DNA of 21,058 nt from Phenylobacterium aquaticum (GTDB lineage: Bacteria > Pseudomonadota > Alphaproteobacteria > Caulobacterales > Caulobacteraceae): positions 1 through 21,058 of the forward strand of contig NZ_CANCLE010000060.1 in the NCBI RefSeq assembly GCF_947378715.1. The letters run 5' to 3'. This document shows, piece after piece, positions 8,564 through 16,472 of the stretch (its first letter is position 1; each line of letters begins with the position of its first letter). The translations under genes and the position numbers were made by a program. The notes under the pieces were generated by a model that was not told the origin of the DNA, did not search any database, and worked only from the letters and a program-made list of their open reading frames with translations.

Positions 8564-10136
8564 CGTTCTTCGGCTTCACGCCGGGGCGGGCCACCTTGGC
8601 GGCGCGGCCCCTGGGCGCGGCGCCCTGCCCCTTCAGCTTGCCGGTCGGCTTCGGCGCCTTGGAGACATAGGCTTTCTTGGGCTTGGCCTTGGCGCCCGCC
8701 TTGGCCTTGGCCGAGGCCTCGCTGAGCGTCTTGGCGGCCAGACCGGTCTTGGCCTTGGTGCGGGTCTTCTTCACCAGGGTCTGGGCCACGTGGCTCTTGG
8801 CCTCGCCCTCGGCGAAGGGGTTCTTGTTCGACTTGACGGTCAGCCGCATGGGCACGCCCGGCAGGTCGAAGCTCTCGCGCAGCGAGTTGATCAGATAGCG
8901 GCGATACTGGTCCGGCAGCTGGTTGGCCCGGCTGGCGAACAGCACGAAGGTAGGTGGCCGGGCCTTGGTCTGGGCCATGTATTTCGGCTTCACCCGGTGA
9001 CCGCTGACGGCCGGCGGCGGGTGGCGCTGGATGGCCTGGGCCAGCCAGTCATTGAGGTCGCGGGTCTTGACCTTGGTCGACCAGTCTTTGTGCACCTTGA
9101 AGACGGCCGGCATCAGCTTGTCGAGGTTGCGCCCGGTCTCGGCCGACAAGGCAATGACCGGCGAACCCTTGAGCTGCGGCAGGAGGCGGGCGGCCTCCTC
9201 GACGATCTCGCTCATCTTGGTCTGCTGGTCGTCCACCAGGTCCCACTTGGCCAGGCAGAACACCAGGGCCCGGCCCTCGCGCTCGACGAGGTCGGCGATC
9301 TGCAGGTCCTGGACCTCGAAGGGGTGGGTGGCGTCCATCACCAGGATCACCACTTCGGCGAAGGTGATGGCGCGGATGGAATCGGCCGTCGACAGCTTCT
9401 CAAGCTTCTCCTGCACCCGGGCCTTGCGGCGCAGGCCGGCGGTGTCGACCAGCCGGACCTGGCGATCTTCCCAGGTCCAGTCGACCGGGATGGCGTCGCG
9501 GGTGATGCCGGCCTCCGGACCGGTCAGCATGCGGTCTTCGCCGATCAGCTTGTTGACCAGGGTCGACTTGCCGGCGTTGGGGCGTCCGACGATGGCGATC
9601 TTGACCGCCTTGTCGCCGTCGTCGTCCTCACCGAGATCGGCCTCGTCATTGATCGCCGAGATCGCGGCGTAGAGATCGGCCATGCCCTCGCCGTGCTCGG
9701 CGGAGACCGGAATCGGCTCGCCCAGGCCCAGGCTGTAGGACTCGTTGATCCCCATGTCGCCCTGGCGGCCCTCGGCCTTGTTGGCCAGCAGGATCACCGG
9801 CTTGTCCCGCTTGCGCAGGATTTCGGCGAAGACGCGGTCCATGGGCGTCACGCCGTCGCGGGAATCCACCACGAAGACGGCGACGTCGCATTCGTCGATG
9901 GCGAGTTCGGTCTGGGCGCGCATCCGCGCCTCGAGGCTGTCATCGGTGACATCCTCGAAGCCGGCGGTGTCGATCAGTTCAAGGTCGATGTCGCCGATGC
10001 GGCCGGTGCCGAAGCGCCGGTCTCGGGTCACGCCGGGACGGTCGTCCACGATGGCGAGCTTCTTGCCCGCCAGTCGGTTGAACAGGGTCGACTTTCCGAC
10101 GTTAGGACGCCCGACAATGGCGAGTCTGAGCGGCAT
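8523..10136 (-). CDS. der: Ribosome biogenesis GTPase Der (EngA) with extended basic tail
   Basis: Essential double-GTPase needed for assembly of the 50S ribosomal subunit. It has 537 residues, longer than E. coli Der (490). First G domain: GRPNVGKS at 9-16, DTAGFED, NKAE. Second G domain: GRPNAGKS and DTAGLRRK, but the G4 motif that is usually NKWD reads AKWD (residues 296-299). A KH-like domain follows (NDWLAQAIQRHPPP to FDLPGVPMRL). The final ~85 residues are a low-complexity Lys/Ala/Pro/Arg tail, probably an RNA-binding extension. The start ATG is 12 bases after bamB, in the conserved yfgM-bamB-der order. The 3' end overlaps the convergent SDR gene by 41 bases. Confidence 0.96.
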   Translation of the reverse strand: MPLRLAIVGRPNVGKSTLFNRLAGKKLAIVDDRPGVTRDRRFGTGRIGDIDLELIDTAGFEDVTDDSLEARMRAQTELAIDECDVAVFVVDSRDGVTPMDRVFAEILRKRDKPVILLANKAEGRQGDMGINESYSLGLGEPIPVSAEHGEGMADLYAAISAINDEADLGEDDDGDKAVKIAIVGRPNAGKSTLVNKLIGEDRMLTGPEAGITRDAIPVDWTWEDRQVRLVDTAGLRRKARVQEKLEKLSTADSIRAITFAEVVILVMDATHPFEVQDLQIADLVEREGRALVFCLAKWDLVDDQQTKMSEIVEEAARLLPQLKGSPVIALSAETGRNLDKLMPAVFKVHKDWSTKVKTRDLNDWLAQAIQRHPPPAVSGHRVKPKYMAQTKARPPTFVLFASRANQLPDQYRRYLINSLRESFDLPGVPMRLTVKSNKNPFAEGEAKSHVAQTLVKKTRTKAKTGLAAKTLSEASAKAKAGAKAKPKKAYVSKAPKPTGKLKGQGAAPRGRAAKVARPGVKPKNASRAIASTRGTRR

Positions 10137-10148
10137 GTGGTCTCGAAG

Positions 10149-11558
10149 TTAGCGCAGCGCGATGAGTTGAGCCCCATCCGTCGCGAAGTACAGGGCGCCA
10201 TTTAGCGCAATCGGGCCAATCAGCAACGGTGAACCGAGCTGAACCGACTTCTCGACCACCCCGGTCTTGGCGTTGACGGCCACGACTTCGCCCGTGTCGG
10301 CGCCCAGCACCAGCCGGCCATTGGCCAGGATCGGGCTGGTCCACAGCGGCCGCACCACGTTCTTCTTGGCGTCGGCCTTGCTCTTGCCCAGGCCGTTGTA
10401 CCAGGCGGCCTTCTTCTTCACGCGGTCCACGTTCAGGTCGCGGATCCAGTAGACCTGGCCCGACTCGCGGGCGACGCAATAGATCTTGCCGGCCTTGTCG
10501 ACCACATAGACCACGTCTCCGGCGGCCCAGGGGGTGGTGATGCCGGTGATCGGCAGGGTCCAGCGCGGCTGGCCGGTGCGCAGGTCGGTGGCGGCGAACA
10601 CGCCCGAATGGCTGACCGCAAAGACGTCGCCCTGATAGACGACCGGACGTCCGGGAATGTCGCGGATTTCCGAGAGCGCGTTGGTGCGGCTGGCCCGCGA
10701 CAGGGCCTCGTTCCACAGGTCATTGCCGTTGGCGGCGCGCAGGGCGACCAGTTCGCCGGAGCCGAAGGAGGCGACGACAGTGTCGCCGGACACGGCCGGG
10801 CTGGAGGCGCCCAGGATGCGGGCCGATTCGGCCAGGGCCTGATAGGTCCAGCCCTCGGCGCCCGTGGCGGCGTCAAAGGTCAGCAGGGTGTTGTCGATGG
10901 CGACCACGAACATCCGGCCGCCGACCACAGTCGGGGCGGCATGGATCGGTTCCTCGGTCATCTTGCGCCACAGCACCGCGCCGGTGTCGGCGTTCAGCTG
11001 GGCGACGAAACGATAGCCGGAGGCCACATAGAGCTTGCCGTCGGCGATGGCGAGACCGCCGCCAAAGGCCTCGGCGTCGCGCTTGTTCTTGGGACGCAGG
11101 TCGGCCTTCCACACCTCGGCGCCGGTCTGGGCGTCGTGGGCGGAGACCGTGGCCTCGCCGTCCATCACATAGATCTTGCCGTTGACGGCCACCGGCGGGG
11201 CGGTGACGTGGGCGCCGCGGCTGGACTTCTGGCCGAAGCTCTTCTTCCAGGCGACCGAGAGCCCGCCGCCGGCGGCGACGTGTTCGACCGACTGTTCCGG
11301 CGTGCCGCCAGGCAGGGCCCATTGGGTCACGGGCTGGGGTTCCGGCAGGAAGAAGTCGGCGCCCTTGAGGCCTTCGGCGACTTCGATCTTGTCGTCAAAA
11401 GCCTGGACCGCCACCCGTTGGCCGACGGAGGCGACCTCCTTCGGGCCCGTGTCCTTCTTGTGGAACGGATTGATCTTGCCGACCGTGGAGCAGCCGGAAG
11501 CCGCCACCGCGACCGTCAGCATGAGAGCGAGGAGGCCGTTACGGCGCAGAGTCATCAT
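10149..11558 (-). CDS. bamB: Outer membrane assembly lipoprotein BamB (PQQ-like beta-propeller)
   Basis: Lipoprotein subunit of the BAM complex, which inserts beta-barrel proteins into the outer membrane. The N-terminus is a lipoprotein signal: MMTLRRNG, a hydrophobic stretch, then lipobox ASGC with the modified cysteine at C23; serine at +2 favours outer-membrane sorting. The body shows repeated blades of the PQQ-like propeller such as AATGAEGW, LRTGQPRWTLP and DTGEVVAVNAKTG. It has 469 residues, longer than E. coli BamB (392), the extra part lying between lipobox and propeller. Two adjacent ATGs at 11558 and 11555 could start it; the first overlaps the upstream stop as ATGA. Neighbours support BamB rather than a PQQ dehydrogenase. 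Confidence 0.92.
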   Translation of the reverse strand: MMTLRRNGLLALMLTVAVAASGCSTVGKINPFHKKDTGPKEVASVGQRVAVQAFDDKIEVAEGLKGADFFLPEPQPVTQWALPGGTPEQSVEHVAAGGGLSVAWKKSFGQKSSRGAHVTAPPVAVNGKIYVMDGEATVSAHDAQTGAEVWKADLRPKNKRDAEAFGGGLAIADGKLYVASGYRFVAQLNADTGAVLWRKMTEEPIHAAPTVVGGRMFVVAIDNTLLTFDAATGAEGWTYQALAESARILGASSPAVSGDTVVASFGSGELVALRAANGNDLWNEALSRASRTNALSEIRDIPGRPVVYQGDVFAVSHSGVFAATDLRTGQPRWTLPITGITTPWAAGDVVYVVDKAGKIYCVARESGQVYWIRDLNVDRVKKKAAWYNGLGKSKADAKKNVVRPLWTSPILANGRLVLGADTGEVVAVNAKTGVVEKSVQLGSPLLIGPIALNGALYFATDGAQLIALR

Positions 11559-12328
11559 TGGGCGGGCTGAGCTTGCTGTTGCGGCGCGGAAGGGGTGAGA
11601 CCGGGAATAGCGGCCCCCGGGGGAAGTTGGACAGGCGCAGGCAGCGCCATGGCGGCCTTAACCGCGCCGGCGACGGCCTTGGCTGAGCCCGATTCGATCA
11701 GTTGCTTGGCGGCCTGGGCGCGGGCGCGGGCGCCGTCCTGGGCGTCCGGCATCAGCGAGATGACCACGAAGTCATCCTTGGCGCCGCTATAGTCGCCGGC
11801 CAGGATGCGGGCGAAGGCGCGGGCCTCGCGGGCCTGGGCCTTATAGGGTCGGCCGTCCTTCATCAGTGGCTCCAGCCGCGCCTGCATATCCTTATAGGGG
11901 GCGGTGTCCAGCAGGGCGAAGGCGGATTTGAGGCGGGCGGCGTCGCCGATCACATAGTCGGGGGCCGCAGCGGCCGATGCGTCAAACAGCTTCACCGCAT
12001 CAGGGATCTTGCCGGCGGCCAGCTTGATCCCGCCCTGCTGCTGCAGGGCCAGGGCCTTGTAGGCCTTGGAGGAGGACGTCGCGACCTCGCCAAACAGGCG
12101 GTCGGCCTCGTCGACCCGGCCCGCCTGGAAGGCGTCCAGCGCCTGGGCGTATTCTTCCGAAGCCTTGCTCACGGCCTTGGTCGTGTAGGTCTCATAGCCC
12201 CAGATCGCCAAGGCGGCGATCAGGGCCGCGCCCAGGCCGGCGGCGACCCATGGCAGGGCCTTGAGCGCCATCTGCCGGTATCGGTCGGCGCGGAGCTGTT
12301 CCTCCACCTCGTCAAAGACATCGACCAC
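11555..12328 (-). CDS. YfgM-like TPR membrane protein
   Basis: Single-pass inner-membrane protein with a periplasmic TPR-like domain, the family of E. coli YfgM, which contacts the Sec translocon and periplasmic chaperones. It has 257 residues: a charged N-terminus DVFDEVEEQLRADRYRQ, one membrane helix at about residues 26-45, then helical repeats (EEYAQALDAFQAGRVDEAD, ALALQQQGGIKLAAGKIPDA, FARILAGDYSGAKDDF) and a Pro/Gln/Ala-rich tail. The start is GTG at 12328 with GGAG 9 bases upstream. The stop overlaps the bamB ATG by 4 nt. Position in front of bamB-der, as in E. coli, supports the call; sequence alone would say only TPR protein. A promoter candidate lies at 12376-12402. Confidence 0.85.
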   Translation of the reverse strand: MVDVFDEVEEQLRADRYRQMALKALPWVAAGLGAALIAALAIWGYETYTTKAVSKASEEYAQALDAFQAGRVDEADRLFGEVATSSSKAYKALALQQQGGIKLAAGKIPDAVKLFDASAAAAPDYVIGDAARLKSAFALLDTAPYKDMQARLEPLMKDGRPYKAQAREARAFARILAGDYSGAKDDFVVISLMPDAQDGARARAQAAKQLIESGSAKAVAGAVKAAMALPAPVQLPPGAAIPGLTPSAPQQQAQPAQ

Positions 12329-12525
12329 TTAGAAAAACTCCGCACGAACCGGCGTCAGGGAATAGAGCGGCGGAACCTATAGCGGCGGACGGCCCGCCGC
12401 AACGGTGGGGGTTCCTTCCGCGCGCACGGACTTTCGGCTGGCGGCCCCCGACCCCAGGGGTTAGCCATCAAGAATGGCGGAAGAGCGGCGCTTCGACGTC
12501 GCCTGTCACAGGGGGAAATAGCCAC
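12329..12525. other. Divergent intergenic region between YfgM-like gene and alkyl sulfatase gene
   Basis: At 197 bases this is the longest gap in the window. It holds the promoter candidate for the minus-strand operon (12376-12402). On the plus side I see only the sulfatase ribosome site (AGGGGGA just before 12526) and a short inverted repeat GCCAT/ATGGC at 12464-12468 and 12473-12477 that could be an operator. No open frame or RNA gene is evident. Confidence 0.5.
12376..12402 (-). promoter_or_regulatory. Candidate housekeeping promoter of the yfgM-bamB-der operon
   Basis: On the minus strand TTGCGGC (12402-12396), a 12-base spacer and GCTATAGG (12383-12376) fit the Caulobacter sigma-73 consensus TTGACGS-N10-14-GCTANAWC at most positions. 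Transcription would start near 12369, leaving a leader of about 40 bases before the GTG at 12328. Seen by eye only. Confidence 0.45.
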
Positions 12526-14409
12526 ATGACCCAGCCCAAGGACGCGACGGGCGCAACGCGCACGGCCCAGGCCGCATTGGCCGCCGCCCTGCCCCCGGAG
12601 GATGGCGCGGACATGGCCCGGGCCCGCCGGGGCTTCATCGACACTGCGCCCAACGCCCGTGTGGAGACCGCCCGGGGCGGCGTGGCCTGGGACCTCGCGA
12701 CCTTCGCCTTTCAGGCAGACGACGAGGTCTGTCCCGACACGGTCAATCCCAGCCTGTGGCGGCAGGCCCAGCTGAACCTGAACCACGGCCTGTTCCAGGT
12801 GACGGAGGGCATCTACCAGGTCCGGGGCTTCGACCTGTCGAACATCACCTTCGTGGAGGGCGACGAGGGCTTCATCGTCATCGACCCGCTCACCTCCTCG
12901 GAGCCTGCGGCGGCGGCCCTGGCCCTGATGCGCAAGCACCGGGGCGACAAGCCGGTTAGCGCGGTGATCTACACCCACAGCCATGTCGACCACTATGGCG
13001 GGATCAAGGGGGTGCTGTCGGACGCCGACATCGCCGCCGGCGCGCGGATCGTGGCGCCGGAGGGGTTCCTGGCCGAGGCGGTCAGCGAGAACGTCCTGGC
13101 CGGCAACGCGATGAGCCGGCGCGCGACCTATATGTACGGCGCCCTGCTGCCCCGGGGTCCGCGCGGCCACGTCGATTCAGGCCTGGGCAAGGCGGTGTCC
13201 AGCGGCCAGGTCAGCCTGATCGCGCCCACCGAAAGCATCTCCAAGACCGGAACGCGGCTCACCCTGGACGGCGTGGAGATCGTGTTCCAGGTGACCCCGG
13301 GCACCGAGGCGCCGGCCGAAATGAACTTCTTCTTCCCCAGGCATCGGGCCCTGTGCATGGCGGAGAACTGCACCTGCCAACTGCACAACCTCTATACGCC
13401 GAGGGGCGCCCAGGTCCGCGACGCCAAGGCCTGGAGTTTCTATATCGACGAGGCGATCGACCTGTTCGCCAAGGACAGCGACGTCTTGTTCGCCAGTCAC
13501 CATTGGCCGCGCTGGGGCCAGGCGGACCAGGTCGCGTTTCTGGAAACCCAGAGCGACCTCTATAAGTTCATCCACGACCAGACCCTGCGGATGGCCAATC
13601 ACGGCCTGACCCCGCTGGAGATCGCCGAGCGCATGGCCTTGCCGCCCAGCCTGGCGGCCGAATGGCACACCCGGGGCTATTACGGAACGCTCAGCCATAA
13701 CACCAAGGCGGTCTATCAGCGCTATCTGGGCTGGTTCGACGGCAACCCCGCCAATCTGCACAAACACCCGCCAGTCGAGGCTGGACAGCGCTATGTCGAC
13801 CTGGCGGGCGGCGGCGAGGCTTTGCTCGCCAAGGCGCGGGCGGCGTTCGAGGCCGGCGACTATCGCTGGGTCGCTGAGCTGGCGAACCACCTGGTCTTCG
13901 CCGAGCCCGACAACATGGAGGCCCGCGACCTCCAGGCCGACGCCCTGGAGCAGATGGGCTATCAGGCCGAGTCGGCGCCCTGGCGGGACTTCTACCTGAC
14001 CGGGGCCCAGGAGCTGCGCCATGTGCGACCAGCCCCGACCGCCCCCCGCCAGGGAGCGGCAGGCCAGTTGCGCACCCTGCCCGCCGACCAGCTGCTGGAT
14101 TCGTTGAGCGTGCGGCTGAACGGCGAGACCATTGGCCGGGCCGAGCCGGCCATGACGCTGACCTTCACCGATGTCGCGGAGAGCTTCAGGCTCAAGGTCC
14201 GAAACGGCGTCCTGCACCATCGGGCGGTGCGGTCCACAGCCGACGCCATCCCCCTGACACGGGGAACCCTGGTCGATCTGGTCACCGGCGAGCGGACGTT
14301 GGAGGCCGCGCGCGCCGATGGCTTGGTCAGCGGCGACACGGCAGCCCTCGAAACCCTGCTGGGCGTCCTGGACCGCTTCGATTTCTGGTTCGAGATCGTG
14401 CTGCCTTAA
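12526..14409 (+). CDS. SdsA1-type alkyl sulfatase (metallo-beta-lactamase fold), no signal peptide
   Basis: Type III alkyl sulfatase that hydrolyses primary or secondary alkyl sulfates such as SDS to alcohol and sulfate. It has 627 residues in three parts: an N-terminal binuclear zinc metallo-beta-lactamase domain, a central helical dimerisation domain (EAGDYRWVAELANHLVF) and a C-terminal SCP2-like domain (from about DQLLDSLSVRLNG). Zinc ligands are visible: THSHVDH at 150-156, the glutamates in TPGTEAPAEMNF and CMAENCTC, and the histidines in FASHHWP. HNLYTPRGAQVRD is a family signature. The N-terminus (MTQPKDATGATRTAQ) is hydrophilic, with no signal peptide, unlike secreted Pseudomonas SdsA1. 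A ribosome site AGGGGGA precedes the ATG. It ends 4 bases into the convergent SDR gene. Confidence 0.93.
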   Translation: MTQPKDATGATRTAQAALAAALPPEDGADMARARRGFIDTAPNARVETARGGVAWDLATFAFQADDEVCPDTVNPSLWRQAQLNLNHGLFQVTEGIYQVRGFDLSNITFVEGDEGFIVIDPLTSSEPAAAALALMRKHRGDKPVSAVIYTHSHVDHYGGIKGVLSDADIAAGARIVAPEGFLAEAVSENVLAGNAMSRRATYMYGALLPRGPRGHVDSGLGKAVSSGQVSLIAPTESISKTGTRLTLDGVEIVFQVTPGTEAPAEMNFFFPRHRALCMAENCTCQLHNLYTPRGAQVRDAKAWSFYIDEAIDLFAKDSDVLFASHHWPRWGQADQVAFLETQSDLYKFIHDQTLRMANHGLTPLEIAERMALPPSLAAEWHTRGYYGTLSHNTKAVYQRYLGWFDGNPANLHKHPPVEAGQRYVDLAGGGEALLAKARAAFEAGDYRWVAELANHLVFAEPDNMEARDLQADALEQMGYQAESAPWRDFYLTGAQELRHVRPAPTAPRQGAAGQLRTLPADQLLDSLSVRLNGETIGRAEPAMTLTFTDVAESFRLKVRNGVLHHRAVRSTADAIPLTRGTLVDLVTGERTLEAARADGLVSGDTAALETLLGVLDRFDFWFEIVLP

Positions 14410-15257
14410 GACTCACCAGCCATGAAACGGGCGAAGGCGGCCTCATGATCGGGATGCCAGCGCGACAGGGCCGGTCGATTCTCGATCAGGTCGCCCATGG
14501 CCCAGGCCATGCGCTTCTCGTCCATGGCCCTGGGAACGTCGTTGTCAGGGCAGAGGATGTAGAACTCGCCGCGCGCCATGGCCGCCTCCATGAACGCCAC
14601 CACCTGCTCCGGCGGCCAGGCGCCAGGCGGCTTCTCGGTGCGCGCGCCTCGGGTCATGCCGGTGAAGGTGAATCCGGGGACCAGCAGGTGGGCGCTGACC
14701 TGGCAACCAGGAACATTGCGCAGCTGATGCGCCAGGCCTTCGGTCAGGGTCTTCACCCCGGCCTTGGTGACATTGTAGGCGACATCACCGGGCGGATTGG
14801 TGATGCCCTGTTTCGAGCCGGTGTTGATGATGGCGCAGGGGGTTCCCTGGGCGACCATGCCCTGGGTGAAGGTCTGGACGGCGTTGATCACGCCCCACAG
14901 ATTGATCGACAGCAGTTTGCGCCAGCGATCGATATCCTGATAGGCGCCCGCGCCGCCGCCGACACCGGCGTTGTTCATCAGGACCGCGACTTCGCCGAAC
15001 CGGCCGTAGACGGCGTCGCGCAGGTGTTCGACCGCATCGAGGTCGGCGACATCGGTCGCGACGCCGAAGACATGGTCACGGGCGGCGGCGTGCTCGGCCA
15101 CCGCCTTGATCGCGCTTTCCAGGGGTTCGCCCGCGAGGTCGGCCAGGCAGACATTCATGCCCAGCGCCGCGAAGCGGAGGGCGGCGGCCCGGCCTATGCC
15201 GCTGGCGGCGCCCATGACGACGGCGGTGCGTCCGGCGACCAGGGCGGGATGGCTCAT
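14406..15257 (-). CDS. Short-chain dehydrogenase/reductase
   Basis: Classical-type SDR of 283 residues. All hallmark positions are intact: cofactor loop GAASGIG (16-22), an acidic D40 after the second strand that favours NAD(H), NNAG (95-98), N119, S148, Y161 and K165 (YNVTK). Residues after 190 form a longer substrate loop (GFTFTGMTRGARTEKPPG) and a C-terminal extension (RWHPDHEAAFARF), which resembles uncharacterised SDRs annotated near lipid or aromatic metabolism; the substrate is not readable. Its ATG overlaps the panB stop as ATGA, so it is translationally coupled to panB and is the last gene of the ECF sigma operon. A role in pantoate reduction is not suggested by its family. Confidence 0.92.
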   Translation of the reverse strand: MSHPALVAGRTAVVMGAASGIGRAAALRFAALGMNVCLADLAGEPLESAIKAVAEHAAARDHVFGVATDVADLDAVEHLRDAVYGRFGEVAVLMNNAGVGGGAGAYQDIDRWRKLLSINLWGVINAVQTFTQGMVAQGTPCAIINTGSKQGITNPPGDVAYNVTKAGVKTLTEGLAHQLRNVPGCQVSAHLLVPGFTFTGMTRGARTEKPPGAWPPEQVVAFMEAAMARGEFYILCPDNDVPRAMDEKRMAWAMGDLIENRPALSRWHPDHEAAFARFMAGES

Positions 15258-16087
15258 GTATTGGCGGCCTTGGCGAAATAGATCTCGGCCGGTCCGGGGA
15301 ACCGCCGGGCCCGGACATCGGCGGCATAGGCGGCGACCGCCTGGGCGATCTCGCCGCGCAGGTCGCCATAGCGGCGCACGAACTTGGGCGTCCAGTCGAA
15401 CAGGCCCAGCATGTCGTCGGTGACCAGGATCTGGCCGTCGCAGCCGGCGGAGGCGCCGATGCCGATGGTGGGAACGCTCACCGCCTGGGTGATCTCCCGG
15501 GCCAGGCCCTCGGCCACCCCTTCGATGACCAGGGCGAAGACGCCGGCTTCGGCGGTGGCCTTGGCCTCGGCCAGGATGCGGGCGCGCTCGTCGGCGCCCT
15601 TGCCCTTGGCTTTAAAAGCGCCGTCCGTCAGCACGGCCTGCGGACGCAGACCGACGTGGCCCATGACCGGGATGCCGCGCTTGACCATGTAGGCGATGGT
15701 GTCGACCACGGTCTCGCCGCTCTCGACCTTCACGGCCTGGGCCCCGGTCTCCTTCATGATCCGCACGGCGTTGTCATAGGCCGTCTCCGGCGCCCCCTCA
15801 TAGGAGCCGAACGGCATGTCGACCACGACCATGGCCTGCTTGGAGGTGCGCATGACCGCCTGGCCATGCAAGATCATCATCTCCATGGTCACGCCGACCG
15901 TATTGGGCAGGCCGTGGACCACCATGCCCAGGCTGTCGCCGACCAGCAGCAGGTCGCAATGGGCGTCGAGCAACTCGGCCATCGGGGCGGTGTAGGCCGT
16001 CAGGCAGACGATCGGCTCTCCGCCCTTGCGCGCAGCGATATCCGGCGCGGCGAGCCGCCGCACCGTGTCTTGGCGTTGAGCGGACAT
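15254..16087 (-). CDS. panB: 3-methyl-2-oxobutanoate hydroxymethyltransferase
   Basis: Transfers a hydroxymethyl group from methylene-tetrahydrofolate to ketoisovalerate to make ketopantoate, the first step of pantothenate and CoA synthesis. It has 277 residues. Metal ligands are D51 (VGDSLGM), D90 (DMPFGSYE) and E122 (VKVESGE); the catalytic glutamate is E189 (LVIEGVAE). The family block CLTAYTAPMAELLD is also present. A GAGGAG ribosome site lies inside the end of the preceding gene, whose stop is only 4 bases before this ATG, so panB is cotranscribed with the ECF sigma module upstream. No panC is in the window. Confidence 0.97.
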   Translation of the reverse strand: MSAQRQDTVRRLAAPDIAARKGGEPIVCLTAYTAPMAELLDAHCDLLLVGDSLGMVVHGLPNTVGVTMEMMILHGQAVMRTSKQAMVVVDMPFGSYEGAPETAYDNAVRIMKETGAQAVKVESGETVVDTIAYMVKRGIPVMGHVGLRPQAVLTDGAFKAKGKGADERARILAEAKATAEAGVFALVIEGVAEGLAREITQAVSVPTIGIGASAGCDGQILVTDDMLGLFDWTPKFVRRYGDLRGEIAQAVAAYAADVRARRFPGPAEIYFAKAANT

Positions 16088-16091
16088 GAAC

Positions 16092-16472
16092 TCAGATCTC
16101 CTCGATCACCCGCGTAAGCACGAAGCCCATGGCGACGACAGCCAGGGCGGAGGCGACCCAAACCACAGCCCAGTCGGACTGCACAAGCGACAACAGGTCG
16201 ATGCTCGGCTTCACCTGGGCGATTCCGGCCTGGATCACGCGGCTGGATCCGGCCGAAACCGTCTCCACCCGATGAACCACATTGGACATCACCAACTGGC
16301 TAACCCCGACCACGCCGCCGACCACGCCGGCGGAGCCGATCAGCCAGCCGCGCATGGCCCAGCCCCGATCCAGCCGGTTCTCCACCCGCTGCGCGAAGGC
16401 CTCGCCGTCGGGGAAATAGGGAGCATCGGCGAACAGCCGCTCCAGACTTCGTTCGAAATCGAGTTCAGCCAT
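16092..16472 (-). CDS. Small two-helix membrane protein B2, candidate anti-sigma factor
   Basis: 126 residues with a soluble N-terminus of about 40 residues and two hydrophobic helices (about 41-62 and 100-121) joined by a loop of about 37 residues that probably faces the periplasm. The ATG at 16472 is chosen because GGAGG lies 7 bases upstream, inside the sigma gene; a longer frame to 16547 has no such site. It overlaps the end of sigma2 by 8 nt. The N-terminus, SLERLFADAPYFPDGEAF, matches that of B1 (RLRALFAADAPPTRDHAF), so the two are paralogues. There is no HxxxCxxC zinc anti-sigma motif; indeed no cysteine at all. Position and topology suggest an anti-sigma role, which is inferred, not shown. 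Confidence 0.8.
   Translation of the reverse strand: MAELDFERSLERLFADAPYFPDGEAFAQRVENRLDRGWAMRGWLIGSAGVVGGVVGVSQLVMSNVVHRVETVSAGSSRVIQAGIAQVKPSIDLLSLVQSDWAVVWVASALAVVAMGFVLTRVIEEI

Noticed and set aside
8790..10205. 471-codon open frame antisense to der
   Set aside because: Shadow of der; the GTPase motifs are on the other strand.
10149..11558. PQQ-dependent dehydrogenase instead of BamB
   Set aside because: The protein has a lipoprotein signal, the size of a single propeller and lies in the yfgM-bamB-der order; no dehydrogenase calcium/PQQ site or cytochrome domain is seen.
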